Below are positions 1-8,572 of a DNA stretch of 19,757 nucleotides, one piece after another. The position numbers and the translations under genes are program-made. The DNA comes from UMGS1474 sp050946775. GTDB lineage: Bacteria > Bacillota > Clostridia > Oscillospirales > Acutalibacteraceae. Where the stretch lies: the NCBI GenBank assembly GCA_050946775.1, contig JBMNVL010000028.1, positions 1 through 19,757 on the forward strand, given 5' to 3'. Position 1 is the stretch's first letter. Each line of letters begins with the position of its first letter. The notes beneath the pieces were generated by a model. The model saw only the letters and a program-made list of their open reading frames with translations, was not told where the DNA came from and searched no databases.

Positions 1-156
1 CATCAGGCAACCGCAGGTTAAGGTCGGCAACCATTTCTTGTGTTAATGAATAGGATAAACAACACCCGCAAGGCTGAAAAACCCTGAGAAATCAAGGAAA
101 ATCGGCACACAGATTATTTCAGTACGGCCTCAAAGCCGCCCGCCGCGCTCCTCAGT

Positions 157-177
157 TCAGCAAACGCTGATTTTTTT
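157..177 (+). terminator. Short hairpin with T-run, weak terminator
   Basis: TCAGC (157-161) pairs with GCTGA (166-170) across a four-base AAAC loop, followed directly by seven T residues (171-177). The stem has only five pairs, so alone it would be weak. It lies 12 bases before a much stronger hairpin. Confidence 0.4.
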
Positions 178-188
178 CCAACCCGCTC

Positions 189-225
189 AAAAAGTCCGAA
201 ACCGCTATGGTTTCGGGCTTTTTCC
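189..225. terminator. Strong bidirectional intrinsic terminator
   Basis: An A-rich arm ending in CCGAAACC (about 189-204) pairs with GGTTTCGGG followed by CTTTTT (about 208-223), with one G-T wobble and a short loop. Flanking A and T tracts make it usable on both strands. It would end a plus-strand transcript from beyond the left edge and insulate the sigma-factor promoter. Confidence 0.7.
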
Positions 226-246
226 ATATGGAAATCGTGGATGCGG

Positions 247-275
247 TGGACTTTTTCACCCGTTTCCTGTATACT
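247..275 (+). promoter_or_regulatory. Putative sigma-A promoter of the ECF sigma operon
   Basis: TGGACT (247-252) and TATACT (270-275) are separated by 17 bases, and transcription would begin about 85 bases before the sigma-factor start. The -10 is one base from consensus; the -35 matches four of six. ECF factors often also control their own promoter, but I cannot identify a cognate ECF-type motif. Confidence 0.45.
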
Positions 276-364
276 GTTTTTGCAAAGCGTGTAACCATCC
301 CGCGTGAAAAAACGATTAGGAGGGTGAAGGCCTTTATCCGATCGGCGAAAGGAGGCTGGGGCTT

Positions 365-925
365 TTGGAAGACGAAAGGATCGTGGCACTCTATCAGGAA
401 CGTGACGAGAACGCCATCCGGGAAACATCCGACAAATACGGCGTTCGGCTGCGCGCCGTTTCCTACCGGATCACCGGCGACCGGGAAACGTCCGAGGAGT
501 GCGAGAACGACACCTACCTGCAGGCGTGGAACCGGATCCCGCCCAGCGATCCCAAGGCGTATTTTTACGCCTTTTTGGCGCGCATTACCCGCGCGCTCTC
601 CATCGACCGGTGCCGCCGACGCGCCCGGCTGAAGCGGGACGGTCATCTGGTGGAGCTGACGCGGGAGCTGGAGATCTGCATCCCGGCGGCGGACGACGTG
701 GCGAACGAGGTGGAAGCGAAGCGTCTCGGAGAGGCGATCAGCCGGTTTTTGTACACCCTATCCGAGGAAAAACAGATCATCTTCATCCGCCGGTACTTCT
801 ATCTCGACGCCATATCGGAAATCGCCCGGCGCCTTTTCGTCGGCGAAAGCAAGGTCAAGACCACCCTGTTTCGGATCCGCAAGGAGCTTCGGGACTACCT
901 GATCAAGGAGGGTTACACGTTATGA
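365..925 (+). CDS. ECF-type RNA polymerase sigma factor (sigma-70 family)
   Basis: The 186-residue product has the two-domain plan of ECF sigma factors. Region 2 (about residues 10-85) includes the stretch ETSEECENDTYLQAW and an arginine-rich segment RCRRRARLKRD after it. Region 4 (about 118-180) has a helix-turn-helix ending in GESKVKTTLFRIRKEL. It would direct RNA polymerase to a small stress- or envelope-type regulon. The TTG start at 365 is chosen because GGAGG (351-355) lies nine bases upstream and no ATG is near. The stop overlaps the next start (ATGA, 922-925), so the two products are translationally coupled, as is usual for sigma/regulator pairs in Clostridia. The signal sensed is unknown. 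Confidence 0.88.
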   Translation: MEDERIVALYQERDENAIRETSDKYGVRLRAVSYRITGDRETSEECENDTYLQAWNRIPPSDPKAYFYAFLARITRALSIDRCRRRARLKRDGHLVELTRELEICIPAADDVANEVEAKRLGEAISRFLYTLSEEKQIIFIRRYFYLDAISEIARRLFVGESKVKTTLFRIRKELRDYLIKEGYTL

Positions 926-1740
926 ACGACACTCCGTTGAACGTGATCGGCTATATCGACGAGCCGTTGATCGAAAAGGCGGATACCTATACCGCCAAAA
1001 AAACCGTCCGCTGGCCAAAAGTGCTGGCGATCGCCGCGTGTCTGTGTCTTGTGATCGCCTCGGTGACAGCGTTCGCCGCGGGTGGATGGGGCACGAAACT
1101 GATCGACTCCTTTACCGGGCGCAGGGAAGCCGGATCCGATCTCAAGGAATCCGGATTCGATCTGAGCGTCGCGATCGAACGCATCCCGACAAACGCCCTG
1201 TCCAAGGAGGCGCGGGATATCGGGGAGGTGATCCGGCGGCAGTTCCGGGATCGCCAGCCGTTTGATAACCGGTATCCCGGCGATTGGCAGAAGGATTTTG
1301 CCTCGCGTGGAGAGGCGCGCGCCTTTGTCGGTCTTGACCGGATAAAAGCGGCTGGTGACGATTGGGACGAACGGCCGACGACCCTGACGATCTCCGGGGA
1401 TGAGAACGGGCGGATTATCCAAATCGGGATGGAAGCGGATCGCGCCGTTGGCGACGTTTCCCTGCAATTTTTCACCACCGTTTTCACCGAACACGGCGGC
1501 GAGGAGATCACCTCGATCGTTCGCACGACCGAAGACGTCGCCTTTACCGAGTCACGCTTTACCACGAAAAACCACATCGCCTGCCACGTGATCACCTCGT
1601 CCGCCACGGAAAGCGGGTATCTGAGTGTGGACGGCTATATCGTCGATGACGGCATTTTGTACGATCTGCATATCGCCTATTTGGAGAAAGACGCCGCCTT
1701 GGCGGCCGATCTGCTCCGCCAATGGGCAGATCGGTTCTGA
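922..1740 (+). CDS. Single-pass membrane protein coupled to the ECF sigma factor (putative anti-sigma or sensor)
   Basis: The 272-residue protein has a cytoplasmic N-terminus of about 32 residues, one transmembrane segment (about 33-53, rich in Ala, Val, Cys and Leu) and an extracytoplasmic domain of about 215 residues. The N-terminal part (GYIDEPLIEKADTY) resembles the short cytosolic leader of clostridial proteins encoded next to ECF sigma factors. I see no His-Cys zinc motif of the ZAS anti-sigma class. The outer domain is not one I recognise; it looks alpha/beta, with no obvious catalytic motif. Position and coupling argue that it restrains or informs the sigma factor, which is inference. 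The ATG start overlaps the preceding stop. Confidence 0.75.
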   Translation: MNDTPLNVIGYIDEPLIEKADTYTAKKTVRWPKVLAIAACLCLVIASVTAFAAGGWGTKLIDSFTGRREAGSDLKESGFDLSVAIERIPTNALSKEARDIGEVIRRQFRDRQPFDNRYPGDWQKDFASRGEARAFVGLDRIKAAGDDWDERPTTLTISGDENGRIIQIGMEADRAVGDVSLQFFTTVFTEHGGEEITSIVRTTEDVAFTESRFTTKNHIACHVITSSATESGYLSVDGYIVDDGILYDLHIAYLEKDAALAADLLRQWADRF

Positions 1741-1750
1741 CCGTCAGAAA

Positions 1751-1780
1751 AAAACCTCCGGCCGGGCCGGAGGTTTTTTT
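1751..1780 (+). terminator. Intrinsic terminator after the sigma operon
   Basis: AAAACCTCCGG (1751-1761) pairs with CCGGAGGTTTT (1767-1777) across a five-base loop and runs into a T tract. It begins eleven bases after the stop codon. The A tract on the other side would let it work in both directions. Confidence 0.85.
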
Positions 1781-1781
1781 C

Positions 1782-1810
1782 TTGCTCTTGTCGGCGGAAT
1801 GTGATATAGT
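1782..1810 (+). promoter_or_regulatory. Putative promoter of the metal ABC importer operon
   Basis: TTGCTC (1782-1787) and TATAGT (1805-1810) have a 17-base spacer, with an extended -10 (TGA before TATAGT). The start codon of the binding protein is 38 bases downstream. I looked for a Zur- or Fur-type palindrome across 1780-1847 and did not see one, so metal control cannot be supported from the sequence. Confidence 0.45.
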
Positions 1811-1847
1811 GAAAGGTAACGATGAAGAAAAAAAGGAGGCGCGGCGA

Positions 1848-2776
1848 ATGAGCAGGCGCAAGGGCATAGCCGTGGCGGTGCTGATGGCCGCCATCGTGGC
1901 GGTATCGGCGGCCGTCACGGCCTTTACCGGGGTTTCCCATACCGCTCCCGACGGCCAGCGGCGCATCGTCGCCTCCTTTTACCCGGTGTATATCGCCGCG
2001 CTCAACGTCACCGACGGGGTAGACGGGGTGTCCCTCACCTCCCTGGCCGGACCGCAGACCGGCTGTCTGCACGATTATCAGTTGACCCCCGACGACCGCA
2101 TCGCGCTGGGACAGGCCGACGCGCTGCTGCTCAACGGCGCCGGCGCCGAGAGCTTTTTGGACGATCTGCTGGTTACCCTGCCCGATCTGCAAACGGTGGA
2201 TCTGTCCGCCGGGATCGACCTGCTGGAAGAGGACGAACACGAGCACGAAGAGCACGAGGATCACGACCACGCCAACGAGCATATCTGGGTCAGTCCCGCC
2301 CGGTACGCCAAACAGGTGGAAAACCTGCGCGACGGACTGTGCACGCTCGATCCGGCCCACGCGGCGCAGTACCGCGCCAACGCCGCGGCGTATCTGGAGA
2401 AGATCGCCGCCGTGCAGGAGGAAACGCGGGCGCTGACCGCCTCGCTCAAGGATACCGACGCCATCGTTTTCCACGAATCGCTGGCGTATCTCGCCGACGA
2501 TCTGGGACTGCGGGTGATCGCTGAGATTCCCATTGGAGAGGACACCGCCGTGTCGGCGGCCGATCTGGCGCAGGCGGAGCGGGCGGTTCAGCCCGACCGG
2601 CCGCTGTGGCTGATGTACGACAGCCAGTACCCCACCGGCGACTACGATTATCTGGCGAAAAAAGCGGGATCCAGCCGGATCCTGACGCTGGACACGGCGG
2701 TGCGCGGCGCCGCCGACAAGGACGGGTGGCTGACCGCCATGCGGGAAGATCTCGCCCGGATGAAAGGAGCGTTATC

Positions 2777-2780
<4 letters not shown>
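1848..2780 (+). CDS. znuA: Zinc/manganese ABC transporter substrate-binding protein
   Basis: A 310-residue cluster-9 (ZnuA/AdcA type) solute-binding protein that would capture Zn2+ or Mn2+ outside the membrane and deliver it to the permease encoded two genes later. An N-terminal hydrophobic segment (about 7-27) follows basic residues. Probable ligands are His75 (in CLHDYQ), a His/Glu/Asp-rich loop at 129-145 typical of zinc-specific members, the His of HIWVSP, and the His of VFHESLAYL. AAGGAGG lies upstream of the chosen ATG. The gene ends overlapping the ATPase start (ATGA, 2777-2780). No lipobox cysteine occurs near the signal; the first Cys is residue 73, so anchoring is probably by an uncleaved segment. 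Zinc is favoured over manganese because of the His-rich loop. Confidence 0.88.
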
Positions 2781-3516
<736 letters not shown>

Positions 3517-3517
<1 letters not shown>

Positions 3518-4332
3518 TGGACGAGCTGCTGAGCTTTTGGCAATACGATTTTATGCGCCAGGCGCTTCTGGCGGTGGTGCTGATCATGCCGCTGTTCGCC
3601 TTGCTGGGCACGCTGGTGGTCAACAACGGCATGGCCTTTTTCTCCGACGCGCTGGGCCATTCGGCGCTGACCGGGGTGGCGCTGGGAATGATCCTGGGGG
3701 TGGGTCACACCTCGCTGGTGATGGTGATCTTCGCCGTGGCCTTCGCCCTGCTGATGAACCGCATCCGCCATTCCCGGCTGACCTCGGCCGACACGGTGAT
3801 CGGGGTGTTTTCCTCCTGCGGGATCGCCCTGGGACTGGTGCTGCTGTCCCGGGGCGGCGAATTCAGCCGCTACCAATCCCTGCTGATCGGGGATATTCTC
3901 AGCATTTCCCGCGCCGAGCTGATCACGTTAGCCATTCTGCTGGCGGTGGTGACCGTCGTGTGGCTGACCCAGTACAACCGGCTGCACGCGGTCAGCATCA
4001 GCCCGTCGCTGGCGCGCAGTCAGGGCGTTCCCGCCATGTGGATGGACAATCTGTTCGTCGTGCTCGTGGCGGTGGTGGTGATGCTGTCCATCCAATGGGT
4101 CGGGCTGCTGATCATCAACGCCATGCTGATCCTGCCGGCCGCCGCCGCCCGCAACGTGGCGGGCAGCGTGCGGGGCTACCACGGACTGGCCATCCTCTTC
4201 GGGCTGTTCTCGGGGGTGCTGGGCCTGCTGCTGAGCTACTACAACGCCGTCGCCACCGGGCCGATGATCGTGCTGATCGCGGCGCTGCTCTTCTTTGGCA
4301 CCTTTTTGATCCAAAAGCGGACGGAGGGTTGA
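3517..4332 (+). CDS. znuB: Zinc/manganese ABC transporter permease
   Basis: A 271-residue ABC-3 family permease with about eight hydrophobic helices, which forms the transmembrane channel of the importer. Family features include the N-terminal NNGMAFFSDALGHSALTGVA stretch, which carries the usual polar and His positions, and the late SIQWVGLLIINAMLILPAA helix. ATG at 3517 is preferred because AAAGGAGG (3500-3507) is nine bases away. A GTG at 3514, one codon earlier, is also possible. The start overlaps the ATPase stop in a TGATG arrangement, so all three subunits are coupled. Length is normal for the family. Confidence 0.92.
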
Positions 4333-4335
4333 GCC

Positions 4336-4713
4336 ATGGCGTATGCGCGCGACGGTCTGCTGGCCTACGCCGCCGACCGGTTCGGGGTGAAACCGGATTA
4401 TCCGTGGGAGAAATACCCCGGTTACGCGGTGCTGCGCCACCGGGACAGCGGCAAATGGTTCGCCCTGCTGGCGCCGGTGCCGGGCGATAAGCTGGGGCTG
4501 GCCGATCCCGCCCCGGTCGAGGTGGTCAATCTCAAATGCGATCCCCGGATGATCGGCTCGCTGATTTTGAACGAGGGATTCGCTCCCGCCTACCATATGA
4601 ACAAGCTGTACTGGATCTCGGTGCTGCTGAACGGCCGGGTCTCCGACGGGCAGATCGAGGATCTGCTGGATATGAGCTACGCGCTGACTGAAAACGGGAG
4701 GAAACGGCCATGA
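4336..4713 (+). CDS. MmcQ/YjbR family protein
   Basis: A 125-residue protein of the MmcQ/YjbR family. Characteristic features are the opening helix with YGVKPDYPW-type sequence (here FGVKPDYPWEKYPGYAVLRH), a central KWFALL strand, VVNLKCDPRM, and a late NKLYWISVLL segment. Members are small CyaY-like folds annotated as DNA-binding, but the biochemical role is poorly established. It starts three bases after the permease stop behind a GGAGGG (4323-4328) and overlaps the next gene by four bases (ATGA, 4710-4713). It therefore belongs to the metal operon by position, although nothing in the sequence ties it to metal transport. Confidence 0.85.
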   Translation: MAYARDGLLAYAADRFGVKPDYPWEKYPGYAVLRHRDSGKWFALLAPVPGDKLGLADPAPVEVVNLKCDPRMIGSLILNEGFAPAYHMNKLYWISVLLNGRVSDGQIEDLLDMSYALTENGRKRP

Positions 4714-5198
4714 CGGTGCGACCGGCGACGCGGGAGGATCTGCCGGCTCTTTGCGCCGTTTACGCCGCCGCCCGGCGGTTTATGAAACAATCCGGCAACC
4801 CCCGGCAATGGGGTGATCACAAGCCGGCGTTGGCGACGATCGAGGCTGATCTCGACCGGGGACAGCTGTTTGCGGTGGTCGACGGGGACGTTCTGGCCGG
4901 CTGTTTCACGTTTATTCTGGGCGAGGATCCCACCTACCGGGTGATCGAGGGCGGCTCCTGGCTCAACGACCGGCCCTACGGCACCATCCACCGGATCGCC
5001 TCGGACGGCCGGCGGAGCGGTGTGTTCGCCGCGGCGCTGGCCTTTTGCGAAGAGCGGGCAAACGATCTGCGGATCGACACCCATGTGGACAACCGGGTGA
5101 TGCGCCGTCTGCTGAGCGCGCACGGCTTTCGCCATTGCGGGACGATCTATCTCGAGGACGGCTCGCCCCGGCTGGCGTTTCAAAAAACGGTGCGATAA
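4710..5198 (+). CDS. GNAT family N-acetyltransferase
   Basis: A 162-residue GNAT-fold protein that would transfer an acetyl group from acetyl-CoA to an unknown amine. The start TVRPATREDLPAL is typical of motif C of the family. GTIHRIASDGRRSGVF is the acetyl-CoA loop region, and the end HGFRHCGTIYLEDGSPRLAFQK matches the C-terminal strand pair. The usual RxxGxG/A pyrophosphate loop is represented by GRRSGV, as in a clostridial subgroup I recall. It overlaps the preceding stop and is the last gene before a terminator. The substrate cannot be told. Confidence 0.85.
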   Translation: MTVRPATREDLPALCAVYAAARRFMKQSGNPRQWGDHKPALATIEADLDRGQLFAVVDGDVLAGCFTFILGEDPTYRVIEGGSWLNDRPYGTIHRIASDGRRSGVFAAALAFCEERANDLRIDTHVDNRVMRRLLSAHGFRHCGTIYLEDGSPRLAFQKTVR

Positions 5199-5200
5199 CA

Positions 5201-5237
5201 AAAACGCTTCCGGCGGCAAGTCGGAAGCGCTTTTTTC
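5201..5237 (+). terminator. Intrinsic terminator of the metal importer operon
   Basis: CGCTTCCG (5205-5212) pairs with CGGAAGCG (5222-5229), preceded by A4 and followed by T6 (5231-5236). It begins immediately after the acetyltransferase stop. Confidence 0.85.
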
Positions 5238-5271
5238 GTTAGGAAGAATCACGCGGTGTGCGTCATCCCGC

Positions 5272-5291
5272 GGGCGGATCCGCCCCTGCGG
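5272..5291. repeat. Short palindromic repeat, copy 1 (GGGCGGAT type)
   Basis: A perfect 14-base palindrome GGGCGGATCCGCCC (5272-5285) is followed by CTGCGG. A longer relative lies at 12931-12955, where the same two arms flank five extra bases and are followed by CTACGG. Such GGGCGGAT...ATCCGCCCC elements occur in intergenic spaces of many gut Clostridia as I recall them. Here it sits between two convergent transcription units. Confidence 0.55.
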
Positions 5292-5307
5292 ACAACAGCA
5301 AACTATC

Positions 5308-5341
5308 AAAAAGGGTCTGCCGCGATGCGGCAGACCCTTTT
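5308..5341. terminator. Bidirectional terminator between acetyltransferase and folD
   Basis: GGGTCTGCCGC (5313-5323) pairs perfectly with GCGGCAGACCC (5327-5337) across a three-base loop. A5 precedes and T4 follows, so it can end the minus-strand lgt-folD transcript and back up the plus-strand terminator at 5201. Confidence 0.85.
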
Positions 5342-5353
5342 GAGTTTTCGTAT

Positions 5354-6205
<852 letters not shown>

Positions 6206-6206
6206 A

Positions 6207-7112
6207 TTATTCCTCCTTCGGGTCGTCGCCGACGTCGTCGGCGGGGGTGTCTTTCTGCTCAAACAAATCGGCCGGGGTCTGCCGTGCCCGCGCCCGCTGC
6301 CAGATGATCAGCGCCACGCCGCCCAAAACAGCGAGGATCGCCACCAGCTGGGAGACCCGGACGGCGCCGATATACAGGCTGTCGGTGCGCAGACTTTCGA
6401 TCCAAAAGCGGCCGAAGCCATACCAGATCAGATACCCGGCGAAGATCTTGCCTTTGAAGGTATAGGCGCGCTTGGACAGGATATGCAGCAGCACAAAGCC
6501 GAGAATGCACCACAGCGATTCGTACAAAAAGGTGGGATGCACCGGCGACAGGGGATCGTAATCCACCCCGTTGGCGCCCGACCGGATGATCGAGCCGGTC
6601 ATGCCCCATGGCAGCGAGGTGTTGGCGCCGAACGCCTCCTGGTTGAAGAAATTGCCCCACCGGCCGATTCCCTGCCCGATCAAAAAGCCCAGACTCGCCA
6701 GATCGAACATCGCCAGGGTGTTGACCTTGCGCCAGCGGCACATCACCACCCCGCTGATAAAGGCGAACAAAATGCCGCCGTAGATGCCAAGGCCGCCTTT
6801 CCAGACCTGCAAAATGGTGATCGGGTCGGCGAAATAGGCGTCCCGTTCGCTGGAAAACAGCACGTAATACAGCCGGGCGCCGATAAAGGCGATCAGGGTG
6901 GACACCAGCACCACGTCGATCATCCGGTCGGGATTGATCCCAAACGATTTGCACCGGCGAAAGGCGTAGACGATCGCCAGCAAAAACCCGATGGCGATCA
7001 GCAGACCGTACCATTTGATATTCAGCGTCAATCCGAAAATCTTGAAATCCCGCAGCAGATAGGGATCGAGCGAAAACTCCCATCCCAACGCCGGGAACGC
7101 GATCCATTCCAT
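6207..7112 (-). CDS. lgt: Prolipoprotein diacylglyceryl transferase
   Basis: The 301-residue polytopic membrane enzyme transfers diacylglycerol from phosphatidylglycerol to the lipobox Cys of prelipoproteins. About seven hydrophobic helices are visible. Signature elements: KWYGLLIAIGF in the first helices, GRWGNFFNQEAFG (150-162, the Lgt signature), HPTFLYES (192-199) and YGFGRFWIESLRTDS (231-245, carrying the essential late Arg). The ATG at 7112 is preceded by AAAAGGAG at eight bases. The last 30 residues are charged (EQKDTPADDVGDDPKEE) and probably cytoplasmic. It heads a two-gene operon with folD and is divergent from rpe. Confidence 0.95.
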   Translation of the reverse strand: MEWIAFPALGWEFSLDPYLLRDFKIFGLTLNIKWYGLLIAIGFLLAIVYAFRRCKSFGINPDRMIDVVLVSTLIAFIGARLYYVLFSSERDAYFADPITILQVWKGGLGIYGGILFAFISGVVMCRWRKVNTLAMFDLASLGFLIGQGIGRWGNFFNQEAFGANTSLPWGMTGSIIRSGANGVDYDPLSPVHPTFLYESLWCILGFVLLHILSKRAYTFKGKIFAGYLIWYGFGRFWIESLRTDSLYIGAVRVSQLVAILAVLGGVALIIWQRARARQTPADLFEQKDTPADDVGDDPKEE

Positions 7113-7133
7113 ACGCGCGCCTCCTTTTGCACC

Positions 7134-7162
7134 AGTATACCAGTTTTTTCCCCGCTTGAAAA
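7134..7162 (-). promoter_or_regulatory. Promoter of lgt-folD, extended -10 type
   Basis: On the minus strand TTTTCA (7162-7157) and TATACT (7139-7134) are 17 bases apart, with TGG directly before the -10 (extended -10). The spacer begins with AAGCGGGGAAAA. A nearly identical element lies at 18295-18323 ahead of the glycosyltransferase operon. Confidence 0.7.
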
Positions 7163-7211
7163 GAGGAAAGCGCAAAGTTTTGGCGCACAGGGCGCAAAAA
7201 CCATCCCCTGC

Positions 7212-7240
7212 TTGACCTGGCGTCGCTTTTGGGGTACAAT
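7212..7240 (+). promoter_or_regulatory. Sigma-A promoter of rpe
   Basis: TTGACC (7212-7217) and TACAAT (7235-7240) are separated by 17 bases; each hexamer is one base off consensus. Transcription would start near 7247, giving a leader of about 27 bases. Confidence 0.8.
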
Positions 7241-7273
7241 AAGGATACTTATACCAAAGCAAAGGACGGAAAT

Positions 7274-7924
7274 ATGGCTATGCAGTTGTCCCCTTCGATC
7301 CTCACCTGTGATTTTTCCCGCCTGGGCGACGCCGTAGCGGCGATCGAACGCGCCGGCGCCGACCGGGTGCATCTCGACGTGATGGACGGGGTGTTCGTCC
7401 CCAACCTCACCTTCGGCCCGCCGGTGATCCGCAGTCTGCGGCCGCTGACGGCGCTGCCCTTTGAAGCGCACCTGATGGTGCAGTCTCCGGCCCGGCTGAT
7501 CGACGATTATATCGCCGCCGGAGCGGATATCCTCACCTTTCATCTGGAAAGCGACGCCGACGCCGCGGATCTGCTCGCTTATCTGCGTGCCCGGGGCAAA
7601 AAAACCGGGCTGTCCATCAAGCCCGGCACCCCGGCCGAGGAGGTGTTCCCCTATCTGCCGCTGGTCGATCAGGTGCTGGTGATGACGGTCGAGCCCGGCT
7701 TTGGCGGACAAGCCTTTCGGGAGGACGTGCTGCCCAAGATCGCCGCTTTGCGCCGCGAAATCGACCGGCAGGCGCTATCCGTCGAGATCGAATGCGACGG
7801 CGGGATCAACCGCCAAAACGTCGCCCGTCTGGCGGAGCTGGGCGTCGGCGCCGCCGTGATGGGCAGCGCCTTTTTCGCCGACGCCGACGGTGCGGGACTG
7901 GCGGATCATCTGCATTCTCTGTAA
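7274..7924 (+). CDS. rpe: Ribulose-phosphate 3-epimerase
   Basis: The 216-residue TIM-barrel enzyme interconverts ribulose 5-phosphate and xylulose 5-phosphate in the pentose phosphate pathway. Motifs in order: LSPSILTCDFSRLG at the N-terminus, VHLDVMDGVFVPNLTFGP (metal-binding His and Asp), AHLMVQSP, LVMTVEPGFGGQAF, and IECDGGIN with the second catalytic Asp. The ATG at 7274 follows AAAGGACGG; upstream in-frame codons fall in or before the promoter. The last 19 bases overlap the end of the convergent MecA-like gene. It stands as a single-gene unit here; in many Firmicutes it sits next to rsgA, which is not the case in this window. Confidence 0.95.
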   Translation: MAMQLSPSILTCDFSRLGDAVAAIERAGADRVHLDVMDGVFVPNLTFGPPVIRSLRPLTALPFEAHLMVQSPARLIDDYIAAGADILTFHLESDADAADLLAYLRARGKKTGLSIKPGTPAEEVFPYLPLVDQVLVMTVEPGFGGQAFREDVLPKIAALRREIDRQALSVEIECDGGINRQNVARLAELGVGAAVMGSAFFADADGAGLADHLHSL

Positions 7925-8472
7925 CCAAGCGCATCCAGCGCGTGGCCGATCACCAGCGGCGTTTCCCACTCGGCGATCCGGGCGGCCGCCGTATCGCCCC
8001 GGTCGATCAGGCGGGCGTATTCGCTCAGCATCCGGGGCAGCCACGCCGCCGCGCGCGGCGCGCAAAGGATCAGCCGGTAGCCGTCCGGCGCGCGATAAAG
8101 ACTGCTGGCGATCAGACCCGGCGGCAGCGTTCCCCGGCGGCGCAAAGCCGCACCCAGCGCCAGCAGATCGTCGGTCGAGGCGATCGCCCATACCGTGGGC
8201 TGTGCCGGGCGGCGGATGCGCAGCCGCCGGCGCCCCGTCAGCGGGGTGACCAGCAGCATACAGCCGTCCCGGGTGGGCAGCGCCTCCACCCGCACCCGGT
8301 CGCCCCGCGGCAGACCGGTGCGTCCCTTCGCCGTTTGCAGCAAAAACCGCAGCGCCTGCCGGGTGGCCGGTCGGGCGCCGTCCAGACTGTCAAAGGATAC
8401 CCCCATCCGCTCCAGCTCGCTGTCGCTGAGCAGGATGGTCAGGCATCCGTTTTCCCATTGTTCCATATACAC
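7906..8472 (-). CDS. mecA: MecA-like adaptor protein
   Basis: A 188-residue protein whose first 75 residues align by eye with the MecA N-terminal domain: an opening beta strand, LSDSELERMGVSFDSL, a helix with ATRQALRFLLQTA, and VEALPTRDGCMLLVTPL. MecA adaptors deliver substrates to the ClpC AAA+ unfoldase. The middle is an Arg/Pro-rich linker, and the C-terminal half (IASTDDLLALG ... YRLIL ... SEYARLI) fits the ClpC-binding domain. GTG at 8472 is preferred over ATG at 8466 because it restores the usual N-terminal length. There is no strong Shine-Dalgarno, only GGTGAT upstream. Its stop lies inside the rpe 3' end (convergent 19-base overlap). Confidence 0.75.
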   Translation of the reverse strand: MYMEQWENGCLTILLSDSELERMGVSFDSLDGARPATRQALRFLLQTAKGRTGLPRGDRVRVEALPTRDGCMLLVTPLTGRRRLRIRRPAQPTVWAIASTDDLLALGAALRRRGTLPPGLIASSLYRAPDGYRLILCAPRAAAWLPRMLSEYARLIDRGDTAAARIAEWETPLVIGHALDALGYRECR

Positions 8473-8506
8473 CGTATCTCATCACCGTCCCGATCCATCT
8501 ATCCTT

Positions 8507-8536
8507 ATGATACGCGCTTGGTCCGTCTCGTTTCAA
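8507..8536 (-). promoter_or_regulatory. Promoter of the MecA-like gene
   Basis: On the minus strand TTGAAA (8536-8531) and TATCAT (8512-8507) are 18 bases apart, about 35 bases ahead of the GTG start. The same spot reads TATGAT (8506-8511) on the plus strand, a possible overlapping -10 for the divergent Rnf-like operon, but no good -35 goes with it. Confidence 0.55.
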
Positions 8537-8572
8537 TAGGAGAAAACTGGGCAGGAAAAGAGGGGATCCCGT

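Larger units (their letters stand above)
1..364. other. Non-coding left edge, no gene recognised
   Basis: I find no supportable gene here. All plus frames close within the first 55 bases, and reading frames on the minus strand lack a ribosome site. The stretch is visibly less GC-rich than the rest of the window. It holds two terminator-like hairpins (157-177 and 189-225), a plausible vegetative promoter (247-275), and the Shine-Dalgarno of the sigma-factor gene (GGAGG, 351-355). The hairpins suggest that a transcript from further left ends here. Confidence 0.6.

Noticed and set aside
1..33. Minus-strand ATG near position 33 opening to the left edge (MVADLNLRLPD)
   Set aside because: Only eleven codons are visible, there is no Shine-Dalgarno upstream and no recognisable family; it could be chance.
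1780..1847. Zur/Fur operator before the metal importer
   Set aside because: No palindrome of the known AT-rich type is visible; only a promoter can be supported.
6206..6300. Tetrahydrofolate-type riboswitch ahead of folD
   Set aside because: folD begins one base after the lgt stop, so no leader RNA exists there.
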